From CAZBSE01 sp964561115 (GTDB taxonomy: Bacteria; Actinomycetota; Humimicrobiia; Humimicrobiales; Humimicrobiaceae): 17,247 bases of DNA. Shown one piece after another: positions 7,443 to 14,761 of the stretch; the stretch's first letter is position 1, and each line of letters starts with the position of its first letter. The translations under genes were made by a program, and so were the position numbers. The notes beneath the pieces are model-generated. The model did not search any database, was not told the origin of the DNA, and saw only the letters and a list, made by a program, of their open reading frames with translations. Location of the stretch: assembly GCA_964561115.1 (NCBI GenBank), contig CAZLOE010000028.1:1-17247 (forward strand). Reading direction: 5' to 3'.

Positions 7443-8423
7443 ATGGCCGATAAAAGATCTGTCGGGAAACCAAAATTTAATGTCTCACAAATCGGCGGAG
7501 AATTTGCGCTAATAGGAAGACTTACAGAAAAGCCTGCCAGCAGAAAAATAGTAAAAGGCATAGGCGATGATGCTGCTGTCATAAAAGCAGGAAGCAAGTA
7601 TCTTGTATTTACCACCGATACACTGGTCGAAGGAGACCATTTTTCACTTAAATATTTTAAACCTGAGCAGATAGGTAAAAAAGCAGTAGAGATCAATGTA
7701 TCCGATATCGGGGCTATGGGCGCAGAGCCAAATTATTTTTTAGTTTCTCTTGTCCTACCTGAAGATATAGATGTAAAAATAATTGAGGATATATATAAAG
7801 GCATGCGGCAAAAAGGCAGGAAATACAAAATTGAAATAATAGGCGGCAATATAACCCACGGCAAGCAGTTTATTATAGATATATTTATGATAGGAGAGGC
7901 AAAAAAGAAAAATTTAAAACTACGCTCAGCCGCAAGACCTGATGACTTAATCTTTGTAAGCGGAGATCTTGGCTCAAGCGCAGCGGGTTTAAAGCTTTTT
8001 TTAAAAAATAAAAAGGGCTTTAACCGAATAAAAAAAAGACATCTGGAGCCGGAGGCAAAATTTCATAAGGTCAAACCTTTTCTTAAATATATTAATGCAA
8101 TGATCGACGTTTCAGACGGACTCGCTTCAGAAGTCACAAGAATATGTGAGCAGAGCAACACCGGTGCAGTTATTTATCCTGACCAGGTTCCTATAAACCC
8201 GGAGACCATAAAAGCTGCTGAGGCCTGCAAAAAAAATGCTATGGATTATGCATTATACGGCGGAGAAGATTTTGAACTGGTCTATACAGTTTCAAGAAAA
8301 AATATAAATAAAGTCAAAGGATTTATGGTAGGTAAAATAACCAGAGAGAAAGGGGTAAGGCTCTTTAAAGAAGGCCGGGAAGAACCACTGGCAAAACACG
8401 GATATGATCATTTTTTAACCTGA
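7443..8423 (+). CDS. thiL: Thiamine-monophosphate kinase ThiL
   Basis: Phosphorylates thiamine monophosphate to the active cofactor TPP, the last step of the pathway and the ligand of the operon's riboswitch. With the ATG at 7443 it has 326 residues, usual for the PurM-like ThiL family. Motifs are IGDDAAVI (about 40-47), TTDTLVEGDHF, EINVSDIGAMGAEPNYFLVS, IIGGNIT, FVSGDLGSSAAGL, AMIDVSDGLASE and LYGGEDFELV. It ends in GYDHF as ThiL proteins usually do, so it is complete. I prefer the ATG to an upstream in-frame TTG at 7410, which would overlap thiC by 32 bases. GGAAAGG sits about 13 bases before the ATG. No clear terminator follows. Confidence 0.95.
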   Translation: MADKRSVGKPKFNVSQIGGEFALIGRLTEKPASRKIVKGIGDDAAVIKAGSKYLVFTTDTLVEGDHFSLKYFKPEQIGKKAVEINVSDIGAMGAEPNYFLVSLVLPEDIDVKIIEDIYKGMRQKGRKYKIEIIGGNITHGKQFIIDIFMIGEAKKKNLKLRSAARPDDLIFVSGDLGSSAAGLKLFLKNKKGFNRIKKRHLEPEAKFHKVKPFLKYINAMIDVSDGLASEVTRICEQSNTGAVIYPDQVPINPETIKAAEACKKNAMDYALYGGEDFELVYTVSRKNINKVKGFMVGKITREKGVRLFKEGREEPLAKHGYDHFLT

Positions 8424-8457
8424 CTTGATGATTAAAATGTAGAAAATGCCCCTTTAC

Positions 8458-8562
8458 ATCACTGCCCTCATAGGCTGTATCTACAGCATATGATTCCTGC
8501 TCCAATCCTTTTTTTATGGAATCAGCCAGTTTTTTTTCATCTTCAATAATAAGAACCCTCAT
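8458..8562 (-). pseudogene. N-terminal remnant of an OmpR-type response regulator
   Basis: The first 35 codons read as a textbook receiver-domain start: MRVLIIEDEKKLADSIKKGL, then EQESYAVDTAYEGSD. They include the acidic metal-binding residues E7, D8 and E9. Homology then stops abruptly. The frame runs on into sequence antisense to the end of thiL and stops at 8365 without the phosphoacceptor Asp, the Lys or any DNA-binding domain. On the minus strand a TATAAT (plus positions 8571-8576) lies 8 bases before the ATG and there is no Shine-Dalgarno. This is consistent with an old promoter for a leaderless message. I read this as the stub of a deleted or rearranged two-component regulator gene. 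A functional 65-residue peptide is much less likely. Confidence 0.75.
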
Positions 8563-8653
8563 GTTAATATATTATAACAGTTTACTGAGAAATAACTGAA
8601 AGACGAACTCTTTATAAACAGACACTATAAATCAATTGAAAAAAGGTGGTAGC

Positions 8654-9766
8654 ATGGATCCGAGACTAAAAAAACTGGCAAAAAACCTTACAGGTTACTC
8701 CTGCAGGATAAAAAAAGGTGAAAATGTCCTGATCGATTGCACTGGAAGCTCAGGAATTCCACTGGTCAGAGCCCTCATAAAAGAAATATATAAATCCGGA
8801 GGGTCACCCTATGTAGAATTAAGAGACAGCAGTATTACAAGAGAACTGCTCAGAGAAAGCACGACCGAGCAGCTAAAGTCTCTTTCCAGATATGAGCTGG
8901 TCCGCATGAAGGAAATGGATGCCTTTATAAAGATACAGGCAGGTGATAACGCAAGTGAATTAAGTGATATTCCGCCCGAAAAAATGAATTCTTTTATGAA
9001 ACACTACGCCAAGCCGGTGACCGAGGAAAGAGTTGACAATACCAAGTGGGTAAATATAAGGTATCCCAATAATTCCATGGCCCAGCTCGCAAATACCAGT
9101 CTGGAAGCTTTTGAAGACTTTTACTTTGATGTGTGCAACCTTGATTACAGCAAGATGTCAAAGGCGATGGATAAACTGGTAGTGCTTATGAGTAAAACAG
9201 ATAAGGTACACATAAAAGGCATGGGTACCGATCTCTCTTTCTCCATCAAAGACATCCCGGTTATAAAATGTGACGGTGAATTTAATATACCGGACGGTGA
9301 AGTCTTTACCGCTCCAGTAAAAGACTCCATAAACGGCAGGCTTACCTATAACTGCCCTGCTGTCTACCAGGGCATCACTTTTGAAAACATCAGTCTGCAT
9401 TTTGAAAATGGTAAAATCACCAGGGCTGAATCCAACCATACCAAAAGAATCAACGATATCTTTGATACTGACCAGGGAGCAAGGTATGTTGGAGAATTTT
9501 CACTGGGCGTTAATCCCTATATAACTGCACCTATAAAAGACACCCTTTTTGATGAAAAAATAATGGGAAGCTTTCATTTTACCCCCGGCAAATGCTATAA
9601 GGAAGCATCCAATGGAAATGATTCTGCCATACACTGGGACCTGGTATGCATACAAACGCCTGAATACGGAGGCGGGGAGATCTATTTTGATGATGTCCTG
9701 ATACGGAAGGACGGAAGATTTTTAATTCCTGAGCTTGAGTGCCTGAATCCCGAGAATTTAAAATAA
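8654..9766 (+). CDS. M29-family aminopeptidase (AmpS/PepS/AmpT type)
   Basis: A metal-dependent aminopeptidase of the thermophilic M29 clan, 370 residues from the ATG at 8654. It should release N-terminal residues from peptides in the cytoplasm. The six metal-site residues known from AmpT and PepS can be placed in order with the right spacings: E216 (PDGEVFTAP), E281 (RYVGEFSLG), H308 and Y315 (SFHFTPGKCY), and H327 with D329 (IHWDLV). The N-terminal domain fits the family too (KKGENVLID, SGGSPYVELRD). An in-frame TTG at 8636 is a weaker start because AAAGGTGGT lies just before the ATG. The gene stands alone on the plus strand, converging on pcrA with only 5 bases between the stop codons. The natural substrate is unknown. 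Confidence 0.92.
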   Translation: MDPRLKKLAKNLTGYSCRIKKGENVLIDCTGSSGIPLVRALIKEIYKSGGSPYVELRDSSITRELLRESTTEQLKSLSRYELVRMKEMDAFIKIQAGDNASELSDIPPEKMNSFMKHYAKPVTEERVDNTKWVNIRYPNNSMAQLANTSLEAFEDFYFDVCNLDYSKMSKAMDKLVVLMSKTDKVHIKGMGTDLSFSIKDIPVIKCDGEFNIPDGEVFTAPVKDSINGRLTYNCPAVYQGITFENISLHFENGKITRAESNHTKRINDIFDTDQGARYVGEFSLGVNPYITAPIKDTLFDEKIMGSFHFTPGKCYKEASNGNDSAIHWDLVCIQTPEYGGGEIYFDDVLIRKDGRFLIPELECLNPENLK

Positions 9767-9779
9767 AAAAGTTATTTTA
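9759..9779. terminator. Small AT-only hairpin shared by two convergent genes
   Basis: TAAAATAA (9759-9766) and TTATTTTA (9772-9779) form a perfect 8 bp inverted repeat with a 5-base loop. It contains the stop codons of both the aminopeptidase gene and pcrA. It could work weakly in both directions, but with no GC pairs it is a poor terminator and may simply reflect two facing TAA stops in AT-rich DNA. Confidence 0.25.
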
Positions 9780-12000
9780 TCCTCTTTATAGGAGCAAAGC
9801 TCAACAGCAGATGCTTCATACCAACGGAGTCAAACATCACATCCAGTTCGCTGTCCCCTGTCAGTTTTTTTACTTTTAAGATCTTGCCCCGGCCCCAGTA
9901 TTTATGGTCTATCAGATCGCCTTTCCTGTATCTGCGATATCCGCCGTAACCGTCTTTATCCGCTACTCTGCCCCGCTCCAAATTATCGGACTCGATTTTA
10001 TTCTCATCAATCACCAGATTTGCCGGTATTTCTTTTATGAACCTTGAAACATTTCTGAAACTTGTGTCGCCATAAATACTATGGGACTGCGAAGAAGATA
10101 AAAACACCTTTTCTTTAGCTCTGGTGACACCCACATAGCAAAGCCTTCTTTCCTCCTCCAGTTCCTCTATACTGTTCATACTCCTGGAATGAGGAAAAAT
10201 CCCTTCCTCCATACCTATTATAAATACTACCGGGAACTCAAGCCCTTTCGCATTGTGAAGAGTCATAAGGACCAGCCCGTTTGTATTTTCATCATAATTA
10301 TCAATATCAGTAAGAAGTGACACCTCTTCTAAAAACCCGCTGAGATTATAAAAGCCTTTACCATCTTCAGAGCTGTCAGCTGTGTCTTGACGGCTTATCT
10401 CTTCAGGCGAACCAGCGGCTATATCAATCCCTCCTGCTTTTTCCCCATATTCTTTAGTAACAGTCAAAAGTTCCTTTAAATTTTCTATTCTGTTTAGTGC
10501 TTCTATAGTGTTTTCCCTCTCCAGTTCCTTCATATAGCCTGTTTTTGACCATATATTCTTAAGAACTTCGCTCACGCCGTTTTCCAGTGCAAAATCCCTG
10601 AAAACAGCAATAAGCGATATGAATTTATTTATCCTCTCCTTTGCATTGGTGCTGATTGCAGGGATACTTTCACTGTTGTAAAAGGCCTCGCAGAAAGTCA
10701 TATTGTTCTTCCTGGCATACTTTTCAATAACTGCAATTGTAGTCTTCCCTATTTTGCGTCTGGGAACGTTTACTATTCTTACCAGGCTTACAACATCTTT
10801 GGGATTTGCAATAAGCTTCATATAGGCAAGCATATCTTTTATTTCTTTTCTATCATAAAATCTAAGACCTCCATATATCTTGTAGGGGATGTTCTGCCTT
10901 ACCAGGTATTCCTCAACAGCTCTGGACTGGGCATTGGTCCTATAAAAAACAGCAAAATCCTTATATTTTTTATTTTTTTCTTTTATATATTTTTCAATAT
11001 TCCTGACCACGAAATCCACTTCAACTTTTTCATCCGGGGCAATATATTTGGAGACCATTTCTCCATCCGGATTTTCTGTCCATAATTTCTTATGTTTCCT
11101 GTTCTCGTTATTGCTTATAATAAAATTGGCCGCATTTAATATATTCTGGGTGGATCTGTAATTCTGCTCGAGCTTGATTACTACGGTGTCCTTAAACTTA
11201 CGGTCAAAATCAATAATATTCTTGATCTCGGCACCCCTCCAGCTGTATATGTTTTGGTCATCATCCCCGACAGCACAGATCCTTTTGTGTCTTTCAGATA
11301 GAAGCATCACCAGCTCGTTTTGTGCAATATTGGTATCCTGAAACTCATCCACCAGAATATATTTGAATTTTTCCTGATATTTCTTTTTCGCCTCAGGAAA
11401 TAATTTTAAAACATCCACCGTAAACATCAGAAGGTCATCAAAATCAAGTGCATTTGCCTTGAAAAGCTTTTCCTGATATAAGACATAGATTTTAGCAGCT
11501 ATTTTATCAAAATAATCAACGGCTTTTTTTGAAAATGCCTCATAATCTATAAGCTTATTTTTTGCATCACTGATAACTGCTCTGACCGCTTTAGGGGGAA
11601 ACCTCCTGATATCTATATCCAGTTCCTTCTCGACCTTTGTTATAAGGCTAAGGGTGTCATCGGCATCATAGATAACATAATTTCTGGACATGCCCAGATG
11701 GTGTATCTCATACCTTAAAAGCCTCGCGCAGAATGAATGAAAGGTGCTTACCCACATATATTCCCCTACGCTACCCACCAGTTCTATTACTCTCCTTTTC
11801 ATTTCTCTTGCTGCCTTATTAGTAAAGGTGATAGCGAGGATATTGAATGGGTCTACCTGCTTATTTTTGATAAGATACGCTATCCTATAAGTAAGTACTC
11901 TGGTCTTGCCGCTTCCTGCACCTGCAATAACCAGTAGCGGCTTTTCAGTGTTCTTAACTGCTTTAATTTGCTGGGGATTTAAATATTTTTCTAATTTCAA
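9772..12000 (-). CDS. pcrA: UvrD/PcrA-type superfamily 1 DNA helicase
   Basis: A 3'-5' DNA helicase for nucleotide excision repair and for clearing replication-transcription conflicts, 742 residues. Superfamily 1 motifs appear in order: Walker A AGAGSGKT (26-33), ITFTNKAAREM, LVDEFQDTN, GDDDQNIYSWRGAE, LEQNYRS, VLMTLHNAKGLEFPVVF and CYVGVTRAKE. The C-terminus (KGDLIDHKYWGRGKI to the end) matches the Tudor-like tail of PcrA/UvrD that contacts RNA polymerase, which argues against Rep. The start is TTG at 11998-12000, since no ATG gives a better N-terminus (KLEKYLNPQQIKAV). GTGAGA lies upstream. It is the last gene of the guaB3-guaA-chorismate mutase-DAHP synthase series, 11 bases after the previous gene. 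Confidence 0.94.
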   Translation of the reverse strand: MKLEKYLNPQQIKAVKNTEKPLLVIAGAGSGKTRVLTYRIAYLIKNKQVDPFNILAITFTNKAAREMKRRVIELVGSVGEYMWVSTFHSFCARLLRYEIHHLGMSRNYVIYDADDTLSLITKVEKELDIDIRRFPPKAVRAVISDAKNKLIDYEAFSKKAVDYFDKIAAKIYVLYQEKLFKANALDFDDLLMFTVDVLKLFPEAKKKYQEKFKYILVDEFQDTNIAQNELVMLLSERHKRICAVGDDDQNIYSWRGAEIKNIIDFDRKFKDTVVIKLEQNYRSTQNILNAANFIISNNENRKHKKLWTENPDGEMVSKYIAPDEKVEVDFVVRNIEKYIKEKNKKYKDFAVFYRTNAQSRAVEEYLVRQNIPYKIYGGLRFYDRKEIKDMLAYMKLIANPKDVVSLVRIVNVPRRKIGKTTIAVIEKYARKNNMTFCEAFYNSESIPAISTNAKERINKFISLIAVFRDFALENGVSEVLKNIWSKTGYMKELERENTIEALNRIENLKELLTVTKEYGEKAGGIDIAAGSPEEISRQDTADSSEDGKGFYNLSGFLEEVSLLTDIDNYDENTNGLVLMTLHNAKGLEFPVVFIIGMEEGIFPHSRSMNSIEELEEERRLCYVGVTRAKEKVFLSSSQSHSIYGDTSFRNVSRFIKEIPANLVIDENKIESDNLERGRVADKDGYGGYRRYRKGDLIDHKYWGRGKILKVKKLTGDSELDVMFDSVGMKHLLLSFAPIKRIK

Positions 12001-12011
12001 GTCTCACTAAT

Positions 12012-12830
12012 TTATCTAATTTTCTTTCCTATGACACCGGCAACGTTTCTGACCTGTCGCACAAGCTCCGATAATTCCTTTGCATTCAGAGATTGCTGTC
12101 CGTCACTGAGTGCCTTAGAGGGGTCAACATGGACCTCTACTATAAGACCGTCTGCTCCTGCTGCAATTGCTGCCCTGCTCATTGGAATGACCAGATCACT
12201 TTGTCCTGTGGCGTGAGAAGGATCGATGATTATGGGGAGCTTACTTAGTTTTTTGATAACCGGAACAGCCGACAGGTCCAGAGTAAATCTGGTACTGGTC
12301 TCAAATGTTCTTATTCCTCTTTCACACAGCACTACTTCTGTATTCCCTCTCAAAGTTATATATTCAACCGCAAGCAGCCATTCTCTTATTAAAGATGCCC
12401 ACCCTCTTTTAAGGATAACACTTTTATTTCTCTCATTTGCTACTCTGCCTATTTTTTTAAGCAGTTCAAAATTTGACATATTTCTGGTGCCTACCTGCAG
12501 GACATCTGCATTATCAGCTATTATTTCAACATTTTCAGTATCAGTCACCTCAGTGACAGTCTTGAGGCCGTATTTAATACTGACTTCTTTAAGGTACTTA
12601 AGACCTTTTTCCTCCAGTCCCTGGAAACTATATGGAGATGTCCTTGGCTTATAAGCACCGCCCCTCATAAATAAAAGACCTGCATCCTTTACTATCTTTG
12701 CAGTAGCATCCAGCTGCTTCCAGCCCTCAATAGCACAGGGCCCTCCGATTATAGTGATATAGCCTTCCTCAATAAGTTTTATATCGCTTTTGTTTTCGAA
12801 CTTTTTGTTTTTTTCTTCCTTTTTTTTCAT
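12012..12830 (-). CDS. aroF: 3-deoxy-7-phosphoheptulonate (DAHP) synthase, AroF/KdsA-like type Ib
   Basis: Condenses phosphoenolpyruvate and erythrose 4-phosphate, the first step of the shikimate pathway. The 272 residues match the catalytic barrel alone. There is no N-terminal ferredoxin-like regulatory domain as in Thermotoga and no fused chorismate mutase. Key elements are GGPCAIE (metal Cys in GPC), MRGGAYKPRTSPYSFQGL, VLQVGTRNMSNFELL, VVLCERGIRTFE, LDLSAVP, IIDPSHATG, EVHVDPSKAL and SDGQQSL, which supply the metal ligands and substrate contacts. The first about 18 residues are Lys/Glu-rich and low in complexity. GGAAAG serves as ribosome binding site. It lies 77 bases after a free-standing chorismate mutase gene, a likely functional partner. 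Confidence 0.94.
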   Translation of the reverse strand: MKKKEEKNKKFENKSDIKLIEEGYITIIGGPCAIEGWKQLDATAKIVKDAGLLFMRGGAYKPRTSPYSFQGLEEKGLKYLKEVSIKYGLKTVTEVTDTENVEIIADNADVLQVGTRNMSNFELLKKIGRVANERNKSVILKRGWASLIREWLLAVEYITLRGNTEVVLCERGIRTFETSTRFTLDLSAVPVIKKLSKLPIIIDPSHATGQSDLVIPMSRAAIAAGADGLIVEVHVDPSKALSDGQQSLNAKELSELVRQVRNVAGVIGKKIR

Positions 12831-12847
12831 TTAAGATTTATCTTTCC

Positions 12848-12893
12848 AGTTTTTAAATTGACTATTTACTATTATTTTATGATTTTAAAAACT
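12848..12893 (-). repeat. 10 bp inverted repeat in the DAHP synthase leader
   Basis: AGTTTTTAAA (12848-12857) and TTTAAAAACT (12884-12893) are exact reverse complements separated by 26 bases. The repeat lies between the chorismate mutase stop and the DAHP synthase ribosome binding site. No T-run follows in the direction of transcription, so it does not look like a terminator. It could be an operator or leader hairpin, or chance in AT-rich sequence. Confidence 0.35.
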
Positions 12894-12907
12894 ATACGTG
12901 GTAATGA

Positions 12908-13192
12908 TTAAAGGTTCTCATCCTTTTCCAGAACCTGGACATTTCTAAGGATACTTTCAAAAATTTGTATTACATTATCATTATATAAGGGACCTTTATT
13001 ATATTTAATTATATTATTGATCAATTCTTCTTCCCTTTTTGCATCATATAGGGGTACATCCCTGTTTTCCTTCAGTTTTTTTATTTTCATTACAACTTCT
13101 GCCCTTTTATTTAGAAAATCTACCAGACTTTTATCGATTTTGTTTATTTCTTCTCTGTATTTCTCCAACTTCTCCTTGAAACTGTCTTTCAT
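12908..13192 (-). CDS. Chorismate mutase, AroQ class, free-standing
   Basis: Converts chorismate to prephenate on the way to phenylalanine and tyrosine. The 94 residues form a single all-helical AroQ domain. Residues matching the E. coli active site keep their spacing: R13 (R11 in E. coli), R30, K41, D50, R53 and E54 (YDAKREEELI). A late Gln (Q86) is a candidate for the final contact. There is no prephenate dehydratase or dehydrogenase domain and no signal peptide, so this is a cytoplasmic single-domain mutase. A strong AAAGGAG precedes the ATG. It sits 35 bases after guaA and just before DAHP synthase, suggesting complex formation or feedback control of that enzyme. In actinobacteria a similar small mutase neighbours pcrA/uvrD1. 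Confidence 0.92.
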   Translation of the reverse strand: MKDSFKEKLEKYREEINKIDKSLVDFLNKRAEVVMKIKKLKENRDVPLYDAKREEELINNIIKYNKGPLYNDNVIQIFESILRNVQVLEKDENL

Positions 13193-13227
13193 TTATACTC
13201 CTTTAATTTTCTTTTATTTGTATCTAT

Positions 13228-14760
13228 CTATTCCCACTCTATGGTACTGGGCGGCTTTGAACTTATATCATATACTACTCTGTTCACTCCTTCAACCTCA
13301 TTTACGATTCTGGTACTTATTCTTTCCAGAACTTTATGAGGAAGCCTTACCCAGTCTGCAGTCATAGCATCAACACTGTTTACCGCCCTTATTATTACGG
13401 GATAGGCATATGTCCTTTCATCACCCATCACTCCCACACTCTTTATGGCAGGAAGTACGGCAAAAGACTGCCAGATCTTCTTATACAGACCTGCTCTTTT
13501 TATTTCCTCGGTCACTATAGCATCTGCGTTCTTGAGTATCTCAAGCCTTTCTTCCGTAATATCACCGATTATCCTTATAGCCAGCCCGGGGCCAGGAAAC
13601 GGCTGTCTCCATACTATCTCGTCGGGAAGACCAAGCTCTTTTCCTATCTTCCTTATTTCATCTTTAAATAATAACCTCAATGGCTCGATCAGCCTGAGTT
13701 TCATATCATCCGGAAGCCCCCCTACATTATGGTGTGATTTTATTCTTGCAGCATCACGGGTACCACTTTCTATGACATCAGAATAAAGTGTCCCCTGTAC
13801 CAGATAATCCGCATTCTTTATCTTTGATGCTTCTTCTTCAAATATTCTTATAAACTCATTTCCTATTATCTTTCTTTTCTTTTCCGGTTCTGAGACTCCT
13901 TTCAGTTTTTTAAGAAATCTTTCTTTTGCATTTATATGAATCAGATTTATTTTAAAATTCTCTCTGAATGTCTCTATGACTTTATTCGCCTCTCCCTTGC
14001 GGAGCAACCCGTGGTCAACAAAAATACAGGTAAGCCTGTCGCCTACAGCTTTGTTTACCAGAACTGCTGCAACAGATGAATCCACCCCGCCGCTCAGGCC
14101 GCATATCACCCTCCCGCCTTTCACTTCATCTTTTATTTTCTTTACCTGCTCTCCAATGATGGAAGCCATAGTCCATGTTGGAGAGCACTTGCAAATACCA
14201 AAAAGGAAATTCTTGAGTATATCCATACCGGACGGAGTATGTATCACTTCCGGGTGAAATTGTATTCCATAAATCTTGCTTATAGGTTCTTCTATGCCTG
14301 CAATGGGAATATTAGTCGTGGAAGCTATTAAGTCAAAAGAGGGAGGTACTTCTGATACACTGTCTTTATGACTCATCCAGCAGGTTTCTAACGGTTTTAG
14401 TCCTTCAAAAAGACGCGATTTTAAATTTATCTTTACCTTTGTCTTTCCGTACTCATTTTTCCCACTCCTGGTAATTTTTCCGCCAAGCAGTTTGGCAATA
14501 AGCTGCATGCCAAAGCATATCCCCAGAACCGGTATACCCATAGACAAGATATTTTTATTAAATTTAAGGAGATCTTTATTTATTGACAGGATACTATAGG
14601 GAGAACCGGAAAGTATCAGACCCCTGGGTTTCATCTGCCTTATTTTATCAATCTCGGTATCATAGGGAACGAGCTTGGAATAAACACTTAGTTCCCTGAC
14701 CCTCCTGGCAATCAAATGGCTGTATTGACCACCGAAATCAATGACAAATACACTGTCCAT
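13228..14760 (-). CDS. guaA: GMP synthase (glutamine-hydrolysing) GuaA
   Basis: Aminates XMP to GMP using ATP and glutamine, 510 residues, full length. The class I glutaminase domain has the triad Cys82 (GICFGMQ), His169 and Glu171 (QFHPEV). The ATP-pyrophosphatase domain has the P-loop LSGGVDSSV (SGGVDSS at 223-229). The dimerisation domain ends in PPSTIEWE, the usual GuaA terminus. In the oxyanion region it has GSPYSI where most homologues have GGPxSV, a mild variation. The ATG begins one base after the stop of the preceding IMP dehydrogenase-like gene, so the two GMP-pathway enzymes are almost certainly co-translated. Confidence 0.97.
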   Translation of the reverse strand: MDSVFVIDFGGQYSHLIARRVRELSVYSKLVPYDTEIDKIRQMKPRGLILSGSPYSILSINKDLLKFNKNILSMGIPVLGICFGMQLIAKLLGGKITRSGKNEYGKTKVKINLKSRLFEGLKPLETCWMSHKDSVSEVPPSFDLIASTTNIPIAGIEEPISKIYGIQFHPEVIHTPSGMDILKNFLFGICKCSPTWTMASIIGEQVKKIKDEVKGGRVICGLSGGVDSSVAAVLVNKAVGDRLTCIFVDHGLLRKGEANKVIETFRENFKINLIHINAKERFLKKLKGVSEPEKKRKIIGNEFIRIFEEEASKIKNADYLVQGTLYSDVIESGTRDAARIKSHHNVGGLPDDMKLRLIEPLRLLFKDEIRKIGKELGLPDEIVWRQPFPGPGLAIRIIGDITEERLEILKNADAIVTEEIKRAGLYKKIWQSFAVLPAIKSVGVMGDERTYAYPVIIRAVNSVDAMTADWVRLPHKVLERISTRIVNEVEGVNRVVYDISSKPPSTIEWE

Positions 14761-14761
14761 A

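Noticed and set aside
7298..7696. 132-codon minus-strand ORF across the thiC-thiL junction.
   Set aside because: It is antisense to two conserved enzymes and resembles no family. Its hydrophobic look comes from the complement of Lys-rich and Ala-rich codons.
8636..8653. Longer aminopeptidase starting at TTG 8636.
   Set aside because: Those six codons contain the ribosome binding site of the ATG at 8654.
12226..12654. 142-codon plus-strand ORF opposite DAHP synthase, and a 157-codon one opposite guaB3 (15015-15488).
   Set aside because: They lie wholly antisense to strongly conserved genes, have no recognisable domains, and are explained as codon-pattern shadows.
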